A stretch of DNA of 64,000 bases from Asparagopsis taxiformis (lineage: Eukaryota > Rhodophyta > Florideophyceae > Bonnemaisoniales > Bonnemaisoniaceae), in NCBI GenBank assembly GCA_030407315.1, contig JALQPE010000519.1, positions 83,427 through 147,426 of the forward strand, read 5' to 3'. The notes under the pieces were generated by a model. That model worked only from the letters and a program-made list of their open reading frames with translations. It ran no database searches and was not told the DNA's origin. Below are positions 62,463-64,000 of this stretch, piece after piece. Positions within the stretch are counted from its first letter, which is position 1. Every line of letters starts with the position of its first letter. Position numbers and translations under genes: made by a program.

Positions 62463-63877
62463 ATGGTTCTTAAAACCAAAGTGGACGGCAACGGTATCCC
62501 CATCTCCCGCAAAACCAGGTGTAACCTTCGCGGCGACTTACAGAAACCTCACGAGCACTATGATCCGGACACAATCACATCCCCAGTTGCAGACAGAGAT
62601 GCAATCCGACTTGCACTCGCCATTTCCGCTGCACACAATTATGAGGTACACCATTGGGACATAGAATCAGCCTTTTTACATGAGACGTTTGGAACCGACA
62701 AGCCACTTTACATACACCAGCCACAACGCTTTGACGGCACCTACAAGTATCCCGGTCACATCTGCAAAGTGACTGGCAATATGTACGGTGCCAAACAAGC
62801 GTGCAGCACATTCACACGTGGATTATCACAGCACCTGGAAATGCACAACTTCACACGCTTATCCAGTGAAAGCTGCACATTCCTCCTACGATCCAAAACA
62901 CACCCAGACAACTTTGTCTTTTTTGTTATCACAATTGATGACTTTCTAGTGGTATCCAATTGCTCCGGCTGCGTGAAACAGCCAAGCAACAACTAGAGTC
63001 CAAATACGTCATCAAAGACCTCGGACCTGTCAAACACATCCTCGGATGGAAAGTTAATCGCGACAATACCGGCATTCACGTCAGTCAACCCGCATACATT
63101 GCAACGCTGCTCCAAAGCTTTGGACTCACAGGTGCAAAACCAGCAAGTTCTCCTGTCGCCTCCGATATACTCAATACCACAAAACACTTGAGCGAACCAC
63201 TCGACACAAGCAAGTTTAACTACACGTCACTCGTAGGTAGTCTTCGCTATCTGGCCGATTCCACACGTCCAGACATCTCCTATATCACGGGATTCCTCGG
63301 CCGCTATAGCCACAACCCGACCAAACTCCACTGGCAAGCGGGACTCCGAGTCCTCAGATACCTCAAGGACACGCCTAATCAAGGCCTCCACTACCGAACA
63401 CAATTCCAAAGCTCGCTTAAGGCATTCTCCGACAGCGACTTTGCCACTTGTGAATCTACTCGACGATCAACGTCCGGCACGGTAATTATGTACAACGACG
63501 TCCCCATTGCATGGCAGTCAAAAAGGCAGAAATTCGTAGCACCAAGCACTTGGGCTGCGGAATACGTCGCGGGCTATCACACCGCCCAGCACGTCATATG
63601 TATTCGCCATCTACTCGCCGATCTACAACACCCAGAACAAAAACCTACTCCGCTCTTCATGGATAACGCCGGAGCAGTCATAACAGCCAACACGCCACAT
63701 CCCACGCCCAAATCCAAACATATTGATGTGAAGTACCATTACCTCAAAGAACAAATAGCACGCAGCCGCATCGACTTACAACACATACCATCTACCAACA
63801 ACGCTGCAGACGTTCTGACAAAGGCCTTGAAGCCGGCACAATACCGTCAACAAGTCAAATTACTACGGCTTACTTAA
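62463..63877 (+). pseudogene. Copia 2 reverse transcriptase and RNase H, frame-broken
   Basis: RT in one frame to 62996 (HHWDIESAFLHETF, catalytic VITIDDFLVVS). It continues in another frame from about 62960 (KYVIKDLGPVKHILGW, RYLADSTRPDI), with RNase H motifs LKAFSDSDFATC and LFMDNAGA, and KHIDVKYHYL and LTKALKPAQYR at the end (63877). All catalytic segments are recognisable despite the break. Confidence 0.85.
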
Positions 63878-63894
63878 TCATGACGCGCGGCGAC

Positions 63895-64000
63895 TGTCGG
63901 ATGATCAATCCATCTTTTCGCGTCAAGCTACCGTAATCCTTCGTGTCGGATGATCACCCAGATCATACACTACATTACAGTAGAATACAAAATAGTATTT
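63895..64000 (+). repeat. Copia 2 3' LTR start, partial, with doubled U3 start
   Basis: TGTCGGATGATCA occurs at 63895 and again at 63944. Only the second copy continues like the 5' LTR. The window ends inside the LTR. Confidence 0.82.

Larger units (their letters stand above)
58854..64000 (+). mobile_element. Copia LTR retrotransposon 2, degenerate, runs off right edge
   Basis: 5' LTR 58854-58973 (TGTCGGATGATCA to CAGCAACA). The 3' LTR begins at 63944, with an extra LTR-start copy at 63895, and leaves the window after 57 bp. The internal order is gag, protease, integrase, RT, RNase H, spread over frames that change at least six times (near 59035, 59255, 60150-60370, 61330-61400, 62090-62470 and 62960). 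It is related to Copia 1 at 41959-46611 by knuckle type, primer type and terminal layout. Confidence 0.88.

Noticed and set aside
1..64000. tRNA and rRNA genes
   Set aside because: I looked by eye for GGTTCRANNCC-type T-arm motifs and conserved rRNA segments on both strands and saw no convincing case. A covariance-model search would be decisive.

Overview
This is nuclear eukaryotic DNA. The genes are long and mostly open without introns, they lie on both strands far apart, and they sit among LTR retrotransposons, hairpin repeats and a DNA transposon. There is no operon structure. Half-tRNA-Met-primed Copia elements, a DUF273-type glycosyltransferase and compact intron-poor genes fit a florideophyte red alga such as Chondrus. 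That assignment is an inference from style, not proof. I found no tRNA or rRNA gene and no CRISPR array.

The main feature is a 21,262-bp DNA transposon at 7179-28440. It has 47-bp terminal inverted repeats (41 of 47 positions match) and a TA target duplication at 7177-7178 and 28441-28442. Removing it and one TA joins the two flanks in frame and restores the 5' end of a ParB/2OG-dioxygenase gene (P2), so it inserted after about eight codons of that gene. It carries four proteins: P3, a ParB-like domain fused to a 2-oxoglutarate/Fe(II) dioxygenase (9566-13564, minus); a beta-class DNA amino-methyltransferase fused to a SET domain (16606-19794, plus); a coiled-coil protein of unknown function (20449-22733, plus); and a Plavaka/EnSpm-like transposase with an N-terminal C2HC finger (22811-25852, minus). 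One mobile element therefore seems to carry a DNA-modifying enzyme, a possible DNA-oxidising enzyme and a possible histone methyltransferase. Its non-coding parts hold a ~390-bp repeat with a perfectly conserved 16-bp palindrome (six copies), minisatellites and large hairpins.

Two relatives of P3 lie to the left: P1 (off the left edge to 2425, minus, frame broken) and P2 (4079-7176 plus 28441-28465, minus, split by the transposon and cut by an in-frame TGA). P2 is bracketed by hairpin arrays at 2759-3856 and 29277-29702. A second, divergent EnSpm-like transposase follows at 29821-33624 (minus), so P2 and this gene may be the remains of an older element.

From 35.4 to 46.6 kb there is a short-palindrome array (35455-35890), a decayed Ty3/Gypsy element (35956-38900), a poorly understood minus-strand ORF pair (40336-41420), and a nearly intact Copia element (41959-46611) with a GCCAA target duplication.

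From 46.9 to 58.4 kb the DNA looks like host sequence: a DUF273-like glycosyltransferase with one frame break, a GT31 Fringe-like glycosyltransferase, and a secreted Cys-rich protein with a threonine tract. The last two have decayed copies at 56.7-58.4 kb from an old, rearranged segmental duplication. The right edge (58854-64000) is a second Copia element with many frame breaks, whose 3' LTR runs out of the window.
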